DNA from: Sphaerulina vaccinii
Taxonomy: Eukaryota > Ascomycota > Dothideomycetes > Mycosphaerellales > Mycosphaerellaceae
Assembly: GCA_022570795.1 (NCBI GenBank)
Contig: JAKUDP010000007.1
Location: forward strand, 806,001-870,000
Length of the DNA: 64,000 nucleotides
Reading direction: 5' to 3'
Part shown: one piece after another, positions 31,944 through 42,962 of the stretch
How the letters are laid out: every line of letters starts with the position of its first letter
How positions within the stretch are numbered: the stretch's first letter is position 1
Program-made: the position numbers and the translations under genes
The notes under the pieces: generated by a model
Told to the model about the DNA's origin: nothing
The model's database searches: none
What the model saw: the letters and a program-made list of their open reading frames with translations, nothing else

Positions 31944-34039
31944 GACTTGTGTACTGTGCCTGATATATGTATCCACGAAGTTCTATTCGAAGGAATGTTC
32001 CTGAAGGTAAGCCCGGTGAAAGGTTGTGAAAGGAAGTACTATACTTGTGTCTGCAGATCACGACGCCTTTGTCTTCTTGACATGAGCCATGCTATGCCCT
32101 TGACCTACGATCTGGCGTGAACGCTTATGTCCGCCCAGCAGACGACCAGCGCGAGACTGCGGTGAGTCCGCCTTGGTCCCTGCTGTAGTTGCGACACCAT
32201 CCTCGCTGGCCTCTGCGGCTTCAGCACCGGTGTAAAGTCAATGGGTGGTAGTGAAGATGTTGAAGGAATGGTGAAGAGCGCGCCGCACGGCGAATATCCG
32301 GTCCGTTCGGTGAGGAATACGCATTTGTGCTCGAGCACAGCCGGGGTGTACATGCTCATCTCTCCAATAGTGGAGAGCATACCGGGGAGAAGGAGGGCGG
32401 CCCGCATGAGTCTGAGTGAATGACTGAAGAAGATGGAAGTGCGCATATCTATTATCGCGTCTAGACTCCACCGCCTCCTAAGCCTGTGTGCCATTCCGGC
32501 TTTGTCTGTAAGGCTTGTGCACAACTTCCAACCACGCCTTGGTGGTACAGGATCTTCTGGTTGTGGGAGCGTGACTGTCATGCGTCACCACGCACATTTG
32601 ATGACCCTGGCATCGAGGAGGCGTAGCCTGGAGCCGGCAGAGCAAGCTCGATCGTAGAGTACGGCGAGTGGTTCACAAATCATTAGCAGACCCCGCCCTT
32701 ATGCATATGCCTTTTGGACAATAGTGCTCAGTAGCCGGCACACGCAACACGATAGCGTTACTTCCGAGTATAGCTTGACTGTGCCGTAGATATGACAAAA
32801 CTCTGCGAATGAGAAGTCTCCTTGTCGGCGGCTTGAGTGCAACGGGTGGTTGTTAAGGCGGGTGATCGACCTGGCGGCTTGGTTCGTCTCGCAATTTGCT
32901 ATACAGACGCGGTCAACCCATGCATGTTTCACCAGTCTTGGCCAGATAGTAGCTGTCCGAAGTGTCGCCAGTCGTCAAACGCAACCGTTAGCGACGACCG
33001 GCACATTGCCTAGAGGCTCGCGAAGTCGATAGGCATCTTGTCAGTGCTCAACGTGGAGAGTGCACGAGCTCCAGCGCTATGCGAGAGATACGCTTTGGCA
33101 TGAATGGTCCGGACTGTGATGCGAGGCGATATCGATGTTTGTGATGTGGTGAAGGAAGAGATTGAAGCGGGAGGTGAAGTCAATCCTTGGCAAGTGGAGA
33201 CTTTCTCTCCTTCCTTCTCGCGATCTCGCGATGTGGAGATCTATCAACGACACAACACCGGTATCACGACAGTGATGAGCTTAGTCGATGGCAACGCACG
33301 TGTGTGATTACCGCAGAGGTCGATAATTGCCTCTGACACACGCAGAATCGCGCATAGTACCACGGCAAACCGCCAGGAAACCACACCCACGATATCTACG
33401 AGCCATTGTCAGGCCTTCTCGAGTAACCGGCCATGCAGAGTATCACTGTTTGAGTGTAGCTGAGCGCGGCTCCGTACAAGATTTACGAAGAGCTGGACAG
33501 TAAAATATGATCGTCTAGGAAAGCAAATGCGCACGAGGTGCCGAGTCACAGCGTGCAGCATCTCATCATGACAGAAACGTATGCTGGTCACTCTACAATG
33601 GAGCATGTTATGAGACAATGCCATACCATTCCGAAATTGCGCTTTGAGGTCCTTGCGATTCCTTATAGCAAGCACCGAGTGGTGGTATATGAGATCTGGT
33701 CAGCTCGCTAGAGACATGTGCCTTGCAGTAGTCCCGAACAGCTGCAGTCTGCACAGCTTGCAGATTGCCCTTACGGTATCACTCTCCGAGACAGCCAGGA
33801 GTACAAGTATACAATCTCAACCAGGTTCTCCCAGATCTCATCATCATGCTGTAGCTGCTGACTGATAGCCGACCATCCGGGCAATAAGCACATCACGCAA
33901 TGGATGCTGGGATCGCGTGGGGTCTGGCATCGCGCAATTGCTGACCAGACCTCAACGTGCTGTAGAACTGGATTGTCTCACATTAGCATCGTAGCTGAGA
34001 TCAACACACTTCGAAGCTTGTCTTGACGACGATTTGACC
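31944..34039. other. 2.1-kb intergenic region
   Basis: No gene with clear support. A minus-strand frame from an ATG at 32581 to 32105 encodes 158 residues with a hydrophobic centre (LRLMRAALLLPGMLSTIG) but no recognised family. A plus-strand frame at 33104-33307 (67 residues) is also possible. Neither has splice or domain evidence. The last ~300 bp should contain the promoter of the monooxygenase. Confidence 0.4.
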
Positions 34040-35588
34040 ATGATTCGTAAGGTTGCTGTGATAGGGGCTGGTGCTAGTGGTACGAGCTATGCCTGCAGAC
34101 TAGCACAAATAACGGATATTGATCTTGCTTACATAGGAGCGGCGGCCGCTGCTGCACTCCATGCTGAGGACTACTTTGACGATATCAAAGTCTTCGAACG
34201 TCGTGAAACTGCTGGAGGTACATGGATCTACGATGCGGAACCTGGCGTTCTGCCACTGACTCCAGGCGCACTTCCACCTCAGACAGATATTGCGTTGTCC
34301 ATACCAGAGAAATTGCCAGCAACACGAGAGCCATCGACTCAGTACCGTTTCGAAAAGACTCCAATCTATGAAGAGCTCACGTAGGTCTGTCGTCGATGAA
34401 AAGGAATTGCTCCTGACTTGTCTCAGGACCAATGTGCCCGATGTAGCTATGTCTTTCTCCGATATACCTTTCGCATATGGTCCTTTTGTTCCGCACTGGA
34501 TAGCAAAGCAGTACATCGAGAACTATTTCTCCTGGCATCGACTCGACAGGCTGCTCCACACACGAACAACAGTCGAAGAAGTCCTAGCCATTGCCAACGA
34601 TCGATGGAAGTTGACCCTGCGAAAGTATGACGCCCCTCGTCAAGTCGACGATTGGTGGGAAGAAGAGTTCGATGCAGTCGTGATCGCGAATGGCCACTAT
34701 GCCGTCCCATTCGTCCCTGCTGTACCTGGTCTCGACGACTGGCTTGTGAAATATCCTGGACGTATCCATCATTCAAAGACATATCGATCCCCACGAGTAT
34801 ACGAGAACCAACGAGTCCTCATAATCGGCAACTCAGCATCCGGCTATGATGTCGCACACCAACTCGCAGCCTCTAAGCTACTCAAAGGCCCCGTGTATGT
34901 CTCACGCCGTTCAGTAGGACGCTGGGATGGCGACGAACCACCTCCTGGTATGCTCTGGAAACCTGTCATATCAGAGTTCAGAGAGGATGGTAGGATCCTC
35001 TTCGAAGACGGTTCAATGCTCAACAATATCGACAAAGTGATCTACTGCACAGGTTATCAGCCTTCTTACCCATTTTGGAATAGCAAGAAGAACGGAGGCC
35101 ACATAATCGACTACGATACCCAGCGCATCGTGGACAATTACCAACACACCTTCATCCGAGGCCGGCCAACATTAGCATTAGTCGGTTTCCCTCGAGTTCT
35201 CACATTCCGATCTTTCGAATACCAAGCCATCGCCATCGCACGTCTATGGTCTGGTCGTAATACGAAACCTATGCCTTCGATCGCTGAACAGAAGAAATGG
35301 GAAGATGAACGCGCTGCACTCACGAACAGAGAGCATAGAAAATTCCATGGACTTGATTGGAGTGGTGGGTTATCTAACGAGACTATGGACTGGTTTGGAT
35401 GGCTGTTCGAATTTGCTGGTTTGACAACACTTGAAGGTCATGGGAGATACCCGCCTGTGCTGGATAGTCAGACTAGGTGGGCTATTGAGCATGTTAAGAA
35501 GTATCCGGAATGGAGGGAGCATGATCTTGTTGGGAAGCAGGAGAATGGGGTGGGTAGGAAGCGGGGTGGTCATTTGTGGTTCTTGTAG
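34040..35588 (+). CDS. flavin-containing monooxygenase
   Basis: An NADPH- and FAD-dependent FMO-type monooxygenase that would oxygenate a nucleophilic N, S or carbonyl group of a small substrate. Exon 1 is 34040-34380, the intron 34381-34426 (46 bp), exon 2 34427-35588. The product is 500 residues. The FAD motif GAGASG is at 9-14. The FMO fingerprint-like YPGRIHHSKTY is at 223-233. The NADPH motif GNSASG is at 248-253, and YCTGYQPSYPF follows. The intron lies just before SFSDIPFAYG, where fungal FMOs often have one. All key motifs are intact. No secondary-metabolite core gene lies nearby, so the substrate is unknown. There is no clear membrane anchor at the C-terminus. Confidence 0.92.
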
Positions 35589-36147
35589 ATGCGTATTTGG
35601 AGCCGGAAACGGAGTGATAGCTTGTGGTTTTTGTTATTAATCGTAGAGGATCGATCTGGTTGAATGATGGATCTCAAATCATCGTCATCTATTAAGTCTG
35701 CTCTAGACTTTTCGTACTCGTACCCAAGGCGGACAGGAGGGAGAAGAAGAAGGAGAAGAATCCATAATCATCGTCATGTAGGTGAGGTTGTGATGCTAGG
35801 TTATTGCTCGATGCATCTATCTCCTCACTTGTGTTTATGCCATGCCTCTTCAACGCTCGATGTCTTTGACCGATCGTGGAGGAGTCGACGCGAGTCGTGG
35901 GCAATGGAGTTCCACTTTTGTTCTCAAAGTGGTTAGGCTCAGGACGTCACCCAAGCTCTCTCGCACATCCATCGCGTACTCCGATCGCCAAACAAGCGCG
36001 ACCTGCCATCGCAATCAATCGGACTTTTCCTCGCGGTCATGCGTACTCTCTACGCGTCTATTCCAGATGCTGGCTCAAGCAATTTTGACGCCGCAGTCTC
36101 GCTGCGATCGCATACGCTACAATCAAAATCGGTCCCCTCGATCAGCG
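35589..36147. other. convergent intergenic region
   Basis: Between the FMO 3' end and the small minus-strand gene. GAAGAAGAAGGAGAAGAA purine runs occur near 35742-35760. No gene is seen. Confidence 0.45.
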
Positions 36148-36596
36148 CTACTTTCCGAGCTGCTCAAGCCGACTGTCCATCGCGTCCATTCGCGCCAAAA
36201 GAGTCTTCATCAGAGCCTCATTCCGATCTGCTATGATGAGCAGCTTTGCAAGCATCTGGTTTGATCTGCTATCTGGTCAGCGATCGGCAGACTTGGGCAA
36301 GAGACAGAACAATGTCATACTTTTGAGCAGCGCTCACTCGAGGTTGCGATAATTCTGGAGCATGTACAGCTGTTTGCTGCCAATATGGCTTCTCTACTCT
36401 CCTCTGAGTGTAGGACGCCGGAGCCATTGCTACGGGCCACTGCTACCTTCGTGTCAGCGAACAAGACTCGACCCGTGCTGGTGCTTGCACATACCTCTTC
36501 GAGGAGCTCTGCGCGCTTCCGCTTCGGCAGTCCATCGTTACTCGTTGGGCTGTAACGAGTCGGTGGACGCGGGGCTTGCGGACTGCGCTCTGTCAT
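36148..36596 (-). CDS. possible small three-exon gene, 107 aa
   Basis: I infer three exons: 36596-36495, 36442-36338 and 36264-36148. Introns of 52 bp (donor GTATGT, acceptor GGTAG) and 73 bp (donor GTGAGC, branch GCTGACC, acceptor TAGCAG) both fall between codons. The product has a proline/serine-rich basic start (MTERSPQAPRPPTRYSPTS, then PKRKRAELLEE), a middle rich in Gln, Pro and Ala, and a helical, Met/Leu-rich end (NEALMKTLLARMDAMDSRLE). That end would suit a short coiled coil. No family is recognised. The support is frame continuity over two canonical introns and a plausible amphipathic C-terminus. Confidence 0.45.
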
Positions 36597-38199
36597 GGCT
36601 GTGAATCCTCCATGCGGCGACCTAGGGGCTTCTACTGAGTGCAGTCGTCTGTGCTATCTTGCTGAAGAGCGAGGTAACAGTCCAGGTTCGAAGAGTATGA
36701 ATCGACGAAGACAAGTGCTTGGAACCGGCTTGATTGAGCCTCTGTGACAACCACACACTTGGAAGATAACCCGATGCGATGCGCCGCACTCTTGTGTGGA
36801 GAAACCAGGAACAATGTCGAGATCAGAGTGCACGACTGAGTTATCATTACGAGCCATCAAAGAGCGCATCATGAACAATACATGCCAGCTTACTAGCTGG
36901 TTGTATCTGCTGCATATGTTCCACTTTTCGACGAGAGTGGTCACCCGAACGCCAAGCGGTATAGAGTATGTAGGAAGACAAAGCAATCTACATTTGGAAT
37001 CGGAAAGTCTATTGCCAAGGGGCCAGTTCTTCGATCATGTTTGGCTAGTTGCATTATGCGGCATGCTATAAGGAAGGTGTCCAAGAACCTAATCCTGCTT
37101 TGATTGACGCGATGGATGCTAGGTGGCTATCGGCACTTGCGCGATGTCCTGGTGTGGTTGAGGCTCGGTGCGACCGAGACTACGGCCCGATCGAAGATTT
37201 AGCAGACCGAAGAAAAGAGATGCCGATACCAGCTCCGAGTGGTTCGACTGGAAGGCTGGAATACACACCCACCTGTCACATGCTCTAGCGTTGCAAGCTG
37301 CATCAGACTTATGCACGTGGGATGTGGTTGTTTGACAACCAGATCCAGGGACCGAGGAATCAGCTATGACCAACTTCCTTCTTCGTCGATTGATTGGTTG
37401 GAAGTGCACAGTTACTATGATCAGCATTTGGATGGACGACTTCAGTGATCGCTGTGCCGTGTGCGCGGACGCGCATTCGACTTGCTCTTTCACTGATCTT
37501 GAACTGCGAACACACCAACCAGCTAGGACTTCACCGAACGTTCATCATGGCTTCCACATGGCATATCACACCTCACAATCGAAGTCTTGACATAGTCATA
37601 CTTCAGCACGTGTGTACAAGCATATTGTGTCGAGACACAGACCTACTAACATCCCAGCGCCACGTCCAAGGTACCTGCCTTTAGTCCTCAAGATCAGCTG
37701 GTACGCCATTACACTACCGGTCCGGATGCATGGTTCTGTATTACTGCAGATCATACAGATGCATTGACTACAACTGGAGCTGGAGCTTTCGGGCCCGCCA
37801 GTCATCTGTATGACAATTCTTCGCTTGAGTGCATAAGTGTCAACCGACATGCGCGCGCCAGCGGTAAATGGCGCCTGGCGTGCGATCGACTCGTTGCAAG
37901 CAACCATCTCCCGTGTCGAGCTCCCGCTCTCAGTTCGGAAAATGGCTCCGGCTTGCAGTGCATTGCTTTAGCAAGTTCTACTACTAGACTACTACTGCTG
38001 GAGCATCGCAGACTAAGCGCGCACGTTCATCTTAAGGACCTGTGTCCGAGCAGATCATGGACTACAGTGTAGCGGGCTTGATATCGGGGATCGCTGACTT
38101 TCTCGAGCAGTATCATTCGCTAATTCTACACTCCCTCACCTCAGACGGTTGAGCCTCGTCTCGGTCCCTGTCCGGAATGTACGAGCAGGACTTGGATCT
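36597..38199. other. 1.6-kb intergenic region
   Basis: Only short frames, many starting from non-ATG codons, and none with domain resemblance. I see no gene. Confidence 0.4.
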
Positions 38200-38856
38200 A
38201 TGAATGTGGTATGCAGTGCGTCCCATCATTGGTCGCTGACAGTCTTATCTAGGCAATGGCCAATTCCAACTCGACCAGTGATCTCGGAGCAAGAGCCTCT
38301 CGTCTTCGAGAACACTACCTCGGCCGTTGCAGACATACTTGGAAGCACGAGCTGTATCAAGGAAACTGTCGACAAAAGCGCGATCAGCTCATTCAACTGC
38401 CTCCTTTGCGACTGCATCTGGGTTGTCGGCCGAGACTCTCTACAATGGACAGGTCGAAGCAGTGCAACGCGCGTGGAGTGGCTCAGCTACAGGCATCCAT
38501 GCTCTGCGCGCGTAACTGCTACTGTATGTAGTAGTCGCGTCCTGTCATGATCGGTAAGGGTACGCAAATCTCTGCCACAGCAACGACTTACTGCAGCAGA
38601 TGGCACGCCTGCGAGTCTTGGTCTGCTCACCCTGCAAGCAAGACAGTCTCAAGTCGTTGTGGATGCAGGATGGCATGCTTCGAGCGTGAGTAGGAACGAG
38701 CGCAACAAGTCGAGACTGGCAGCGCTGGTAGCAGAGCATACGACGGTGGCGATTATGAAGCAGATTAGAGGTGGACGACGGCGAGAAAGAGATTGCCATC
38801 GCCTGGAAGGTCCGTATGTGTCACAGAGGGCAAAGAGGTCACAATATACAGGGTGA
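38200..38856 (+). other. possible multi-exon gene, structure unresolved
   Basis: Several protein-like stretches lie in different plus-strand frames, as in an intron-containing gene. From about 38370 a frame reads SGLSAETLYNGQVEAVQRAW and ends at 38514. A frame from about 38598 to the stop at 38854-38856 reads TPASLGLLTLQARQSQVVV and RLAALVAEHTTVAIMKQ. An intron from GTATGT at 38524 to CTGCAG at 38596 would join the last segment to a different frame that begins with an ATG at 38256. I could not find one splice model that joins all the best-looking parts. No family is recognised. Confidence 0.25.
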
Positions 38857-39096
38857 AGAAGCACAAGAAAAGGAGCGAGAGGGAGAGTCGTGTCAAATGA
38901 GGTATACCTTTGCATTCGGTAAGTCCTACTACCATGTGTAGCACACACTGATCGATCTAGTGCATCCACGCGCCATGCCAGATGCTCAACTCCTAAAGCC
39001 ACGCCAATGCTACCATTACCATTACCAGGCGCGCATCTACCCAGTTTTCATGCCTGTTGCCGAATCTTTGTCATTTTGCTTGCAACTCTACAACCT

Positions 39097-39987
39097 TCAA
39101 CGGATCGGCTCAATGCCCACGCCACCACAATTCGTACTCTGCACTGCCTCCTTGAACTCGCCAACTGGCTTTGAGCAGCCCAAGCAAAGGCTGCCACCAT
39201 CAGTTGCGAAAGTCATAGCTCGGAACTGGATCTTCATGTCCTCGAGTGTCTTTGACAAGCACTGCGAGCACTTCTCCCCCAGGCAGGTGCACTTCGGGCT
39301 ATCTTGGTCGACATGAATCTTGGTGCAGTCGTAGCAGATTGGTAGAGAAGCTCCGTGGACGAAGATCTCCTGCTGCTCGGCACTCTGGCTGAAGAGAAAT
39401 GCGGCACTAACGCAAGTCTTGCAGCTCAAGGACTGGTGGTCTTCGTGGTAGATGCTGGTGCAATGGAAGAGTTCGAAATGCTCGGCACTGTATGGGCTTG
39501 CCTCGCTGCAGATCTGTCGTGCATCCGAGAGAGATGGATCGATGGTGTCGGTAGCGACAGTGTCTGGAACGACGGCCTGGGCTCCTCGAAGTGGTAGGTC
39601 GACTGTGTCCTGAGCGACAACGTTGTTGCGGTCATCGAGGGGTGCCAGGTACCACACGTAGCCGCCGCTAAGATCGCGTTCGGCCAGCACTCTCTTCATG
39701 GTGTCGTTGATGTGGTTTTCGAGAACGACAGCCATGACTCCCGATCGGACGTGGACAACAACAAGACCTGGACCTTGGTATGCGGGCAAGTGCTTGACCT
39801 CCTCGATGCGTGCAGAGGCCTTCTTTGCCAGTGCCTGCCATCCAGCGACCAGTTCTTCCGTTGCCTGCTCCTTGGTGATCCACTTGGGCACCCGCTCTGT
39901 GTGCTTCTCGTGGTTGGTTGTTGTGAGGAGGTATGAGTTCGTGTGCTCGCCAATGATACGAGGAATGAACTTGAGTGGAGGCGCCAT
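39097..39987 (-). CDS. cysteine-rich protein, paralogue of the gene at 52964
   Basis: A single frame of 296 residues from the ATG at 39987; the frame extends upstream only without ATG. I recognise no named family. The N-terminal ~130 residues are globular (YLLTTTNHEKHTE, WITKEQATEELVAGWQ, GLVVVHVRSGVMAVVL). After a linker rich in Asp, Thr and Val, the C-terminal ~120 residues hold cysteine pairs: HC near 176, SCKTC, ICYDC, CTC, CSQC and CLGC. Such spacing suggests one or two zinc-binding modules. The protein at 52964 has the same order of parts. A TTATATACC element at 40131-40140 lies about 150 bp upstream. Confidence 0.7.
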   Translation of the reverse strand: MAPPLKFIPRIIGEHTNSYLLTTTNHEKHTERVPKWITKEQATEELVAGWQALAKKASARIEEVKHLPAYQGPGLVVVHVRSGVMAVVLENHINDTMKRVLAERDLSGGYVWYLAPLDDRNNVVAQDTVDLPLRGAQAVVPDTVATDTIDPSLSDARQICSEASPYSAEHFELFHCTSIYHEDHQSLSCKTCVSAAFLFSQSAEQQEIFVHGASLPICYDCTKIHVDQDSPKCTCLGEKCSQCLSKTLEDMKIQFRAMTFATDGGSLCLGCSKPVGEFKEAVQSTNCGGVGIEPIR

Positions 39988-40130
39988 ATCGATCGACTGA
40001 GAGTGGTCGTCTGACCTGTGAGTGTGTGTTGAGTATGCTGTAGTCGAGCTTGAAGAGGTATGGTGGTATAGTGGTAGCACTTTGTTCGAACTTGCTGGTG
40101 ATGAAGAGGAGAAGCCAGGCCCAATCGAAA

Positions 40131-40140
40131 GGTATATAAG
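40131..40140 (-). promoter_or_regulatory. TATA-like element upstream of the cysteine-rich gene
   Basis: On the minus strand the sequence reads TTATATACC, about 150 bp before the ATG at 39987. An ATTGG (inverted CCAAT) lies only about ten bases closer to the gene. The position fits a core promoter; this is an inference. Confidence 0.3.
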
Positions 40141-41146
40141 TCATATTAAACGTGTGAAGCATTGAGTGTCGTATACCAGTAATCTGCTCCTCGCATAACG
40201 CGATTGTAGACGAGTGAAGTTGTTCAATCCAACCAGGCACCCATCGAAAGTGAATTTACAGCCAAGAATATGATGTAGAGTGTGTGTGAGTATAGGACAG
40301 CAAACGCCTTCGTTCGTATGTAGCATTGTTCCGGCAAGTTGGTAATGTAGCGGATGCCAACGCAGCGGTATTGCATAGACTACTCGAAGATTTCGAAGAT
40401 GTTGCAGCCTGATGCCACAGCAGCTTTGCTTCTGCGCGCTCAACATCTCGGTGCGAAAACCATGGTAGGCACTGGAATCGATACCATCACGAAGACGGTT
40501 GTCCGTGAGGCGGAGAGCTGCCAACCCGCCGGGGCGTAGTGCTTGTGTACCTTCTTCTCTCGAACGGCAGCGTGGTCGGCGATGAGTGTCTCTGAGATCG
40601 TAAGCAAATTCATAGCAAGTGTGAGATAGTGATGAGTACATGTTCGTAGAGTATAGATAGATGAGGAAGGAGAGATGAAAAAGAAACTGGAGAAGGAGAA
40701 GTTGATGGTAGTGATGAAGATCAAGAGGAATGTCTCAGATTTTGCTGCAGTGTCTGCTTGACAGGAGAGACATCGTGCGTTGTCTGACTGCAACATCAAT
40801 TGCTTGTCGACCATGTGTCGCACCTTCTCGAAAGTGCAACACCTGGAAAGCCGAAGGTCGCCTTGCTTCCAGGTTTCATCAACACAAGCGAGTCTAGTGC
40901 ACGAAGCTCAAGGACAGCGCTTGAAGCATCGACTCGAATGACAGAAAGCGGCAATCATCTCTCTCATCCGCCGTCTTTGAGCAATGTCAGCGCTGTCAAT
41001 TTATGCACTTCACTTCTTCGTGAGCAAGTGGTGGAGGGAGATGCGTTCGCGAGCTTGTGCTTTTGGTAGTCGGCGAAGAGTTCGAATATTAATTGTACAA
41101 TGTCCACTCCGCAACATTGATGAAACCTGACCCAGGAGTACTCAAG
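40141..41146. other. 1-kb intergenic region
   Basis: No supported gene. On the minus strand, a C/T-rich stretch (about 40640-40720) precedes an ATG at 40641 (166-residue frame) and one at 40613 (57-residue frame, with VREKKVHKHYAPAGWQL). Either could be a leader ORF or a small gene; neither has a recognisable domain. Confidence 0.35.
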
Positions 41147-41830
41147 TCAACGCAGTAGTGGAGATGTCTCCCCATCGGCTTCTCTCACAACGACAAAGCA
41201 CCTCAGGGAGAACGGCCTTGGACGAACAATCGCCCCATACGTCTCGCCGCCATCAGACGAGAGTGGAGTAATCGCGCAGCCTGGTGAGCGGCGTAGCAGG
41301 TCATCCAAGACTGTTTGAGCTGCTGCCATTGCTGCAGACCTAGTGGCGTACGATCCGTGGACGTCCACGCTCTGCATGGCCATGCCGTTAACGCCAGGCT
41401 GAGGCTCTCCGAGAGCAGGCTCTCCAGCAGCATTTAGGAGAGGTTTCGCAACGATGACATTCCAGACCGGGCAAGGAAGCCTCGCAGCAAGGTCTGAGTC
41501 CGTTCGGCGAATAAGTTCTACTCTCCGAATTCTGTTTGGGTCGCCATTGATCGGAGAAGAGATGTGTACGAAGCTTGAAGGTTGTCCGTCACGATTCACA
41601 AACTCTTCCAGGGTGCTTTGGCCAGGCTCGCATTCCGTGCCAAAGTTGTGCTTTGCTTGGTGATGCACTTCACTGAGATCTTTATATGGCCCAGAAACCG
41701 AGATGTCGTGCAAATATGGTGTCGATGTTCTCAAGTAGTAGATCGTATCTTCACTGTCTTGTGGAGCAGGTCCGTTGGCATCGCCCGATCTGCCGGTCAT
41801 GGCCATCATGTCTGCGAAGCTAACGCGCAT
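41147..41830 (-). CDS. uncharacterised protein, 227 aa
   Basis: A single frame; the start is the ATG at 41830, since codons further upstream lack an ATG. I recognise no family. The sequence has an N-terminal MRVSFADMMAMTGR, a middle with TIYYLRTSTPYLHDISVSGP and SFVHISSPI, and an Ala-rich helical part (RSAAMAAAQTVLDDLLRRS). It ends in a beta-like stretch (GAIVRPRPFSLRCFVVVREAD). There is no signal peptide or membrane segment. Protein-like composition and an intact length of 228 codons support it; there is no functional clue from the neighbours. Confidence 0.55.
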   Translation of the reverse strand: MRVSFADMMAMTGRSGDANGPAPQDSEDTIYYLRTSTPYLHDISVSGPYKDLSEVHHQAKHNFGTECEPGQSTLEEFVNRDGQPSSFVHISSPINGDPNRIRRVELIRRTDSDLAARLPCPVWNVIVAKPLLNAAGEPALGEPQPGVNGMAMQSVDVHGSYATRSAAMAAAQTVLDDLLRRSPGCAITPLSSDGGETYGAIVRPRPFSLRCFVVVREADGETSPLLR

Positions 41831-42962
41831 AGTCGCTCGTGTGCGTGCAGGCTGTGCAGAGCCTTGTTCGGCCGCCTGCGAGTGCAATCGACACTGCCGC
41901 TTATGAACTGGCCAATCTGCGGATTGACAGTCCTGTACTCAGTAAGTACTTGTTTCCTGAAGTAGGTCATGCTCATGTCATACTAACCCTGGAGCAGTAT
42001 TGAATGATCCGGCATTTCCACATCTCATCAATGCCCGGCCAAGGTCTGATGCTGAGATGTGGCAACGGCCACAGGAAGTATTAGGGAGCGCAGTAGACAT
42101 GCTCATATTTCAGCAAAGGCTCCGTTTTGGCGAGTTCAGAAATGAGAAAGGAGACAACCTTGCACGTCAATCTCCAATGGCAACAGGCAGCCAGGACTGT
42201 ATTGAATTTGCGACGCGTCGACGCGATGGCCAATAGCGACCGATTGTGAAAAATAACACTCCGGTCGTCAAAGCTGTCAGATGGCCGCAGGCATGCAACA
42301 TATCGAGAAGCGTGCGAGATGTGCCCGCTAACGTGATGTATCGACGTCGAAGCAATGAGCGAAGGTTCTGATAGTAGTGCTGCATTATGAAGGTGGAGTA
42401 CTTGGGCTGGAGATTTCGTTTGCCATCGACCTCACTGTCGCCAAGATTAGCGGGCAGCGTCCACTAGCTAGCGCCCGCCTTGACTATTCTTCCAACATCC
42501 GTTGCATTCTCTTTCTCCTCTGCAATGTCATTATTACAACTTCTGCTTCAAATGTACAGAGTGCTGGCAAGCTCGAAATCACGACACCACGCTCGTGATG
42601 CGACGTCCAGAAGGTTTCGGCATCGATTAACGACGCAGAGAGGTGAGCGATAATAGCCTGCCATCTCCCGAACGAGTCTCCAGTAGCATCCAGGGCCCGG
42701 TCCTTTCACTTTGTCGGCAGATGATCCGAAGCCAGTGCGAACATCTATTGGGCTTATTACAAAGCTTCGTGGTTGAGGAGAAGCACGATAGCAAGGATCG
42801 TATCTTGCAGGCACGGGCGCCGCGGGCAGTCCACTACTCATCAATGGAGAGGGTCTTGGACTTCCAACCGGCATGCTCATCAGACTGAAGGCGGGACTGG
42901 AGCGATTGAAACACTCGACCACGCTCAACTAACGAGGAAACCTTGGCCCAGTACGCCTCGAG
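41831..42962. other. 1.1-kb divergent intergenic region
   Basis: Between the 227-aa gene (minus) and the UNC93-like gene (plus). Only short frames occur. No gene is called. Confidence 0.4.

Noticed and set aside
32105..32581. A 158-codon minus-strand frame with ATG as a gene
   Set aside because: No domain, no splice evidence and unremarkable composition; I left it as an open question in the intergenic entry.
13863..35588. A secondary-metabolite gene cluster (TauD dioxygenase, FMO, with MFS and FAD oxidase further on)
   Set aside because: There is no PKS, NRPS, terpene cyclase or pathway regulator, and the oxidative genes are separated by housekeeping genes over 40 kb.
40058..40100. tRNA-like sequence (TGGTATAGTGG A-box, GTTCGAAC B-box)
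   Set aside because: Only about six bases lie between the two boxes, leaving no room for an anticodon arm or proper stems, so it cannot be a tRNA gene; at best a chance or relic match.
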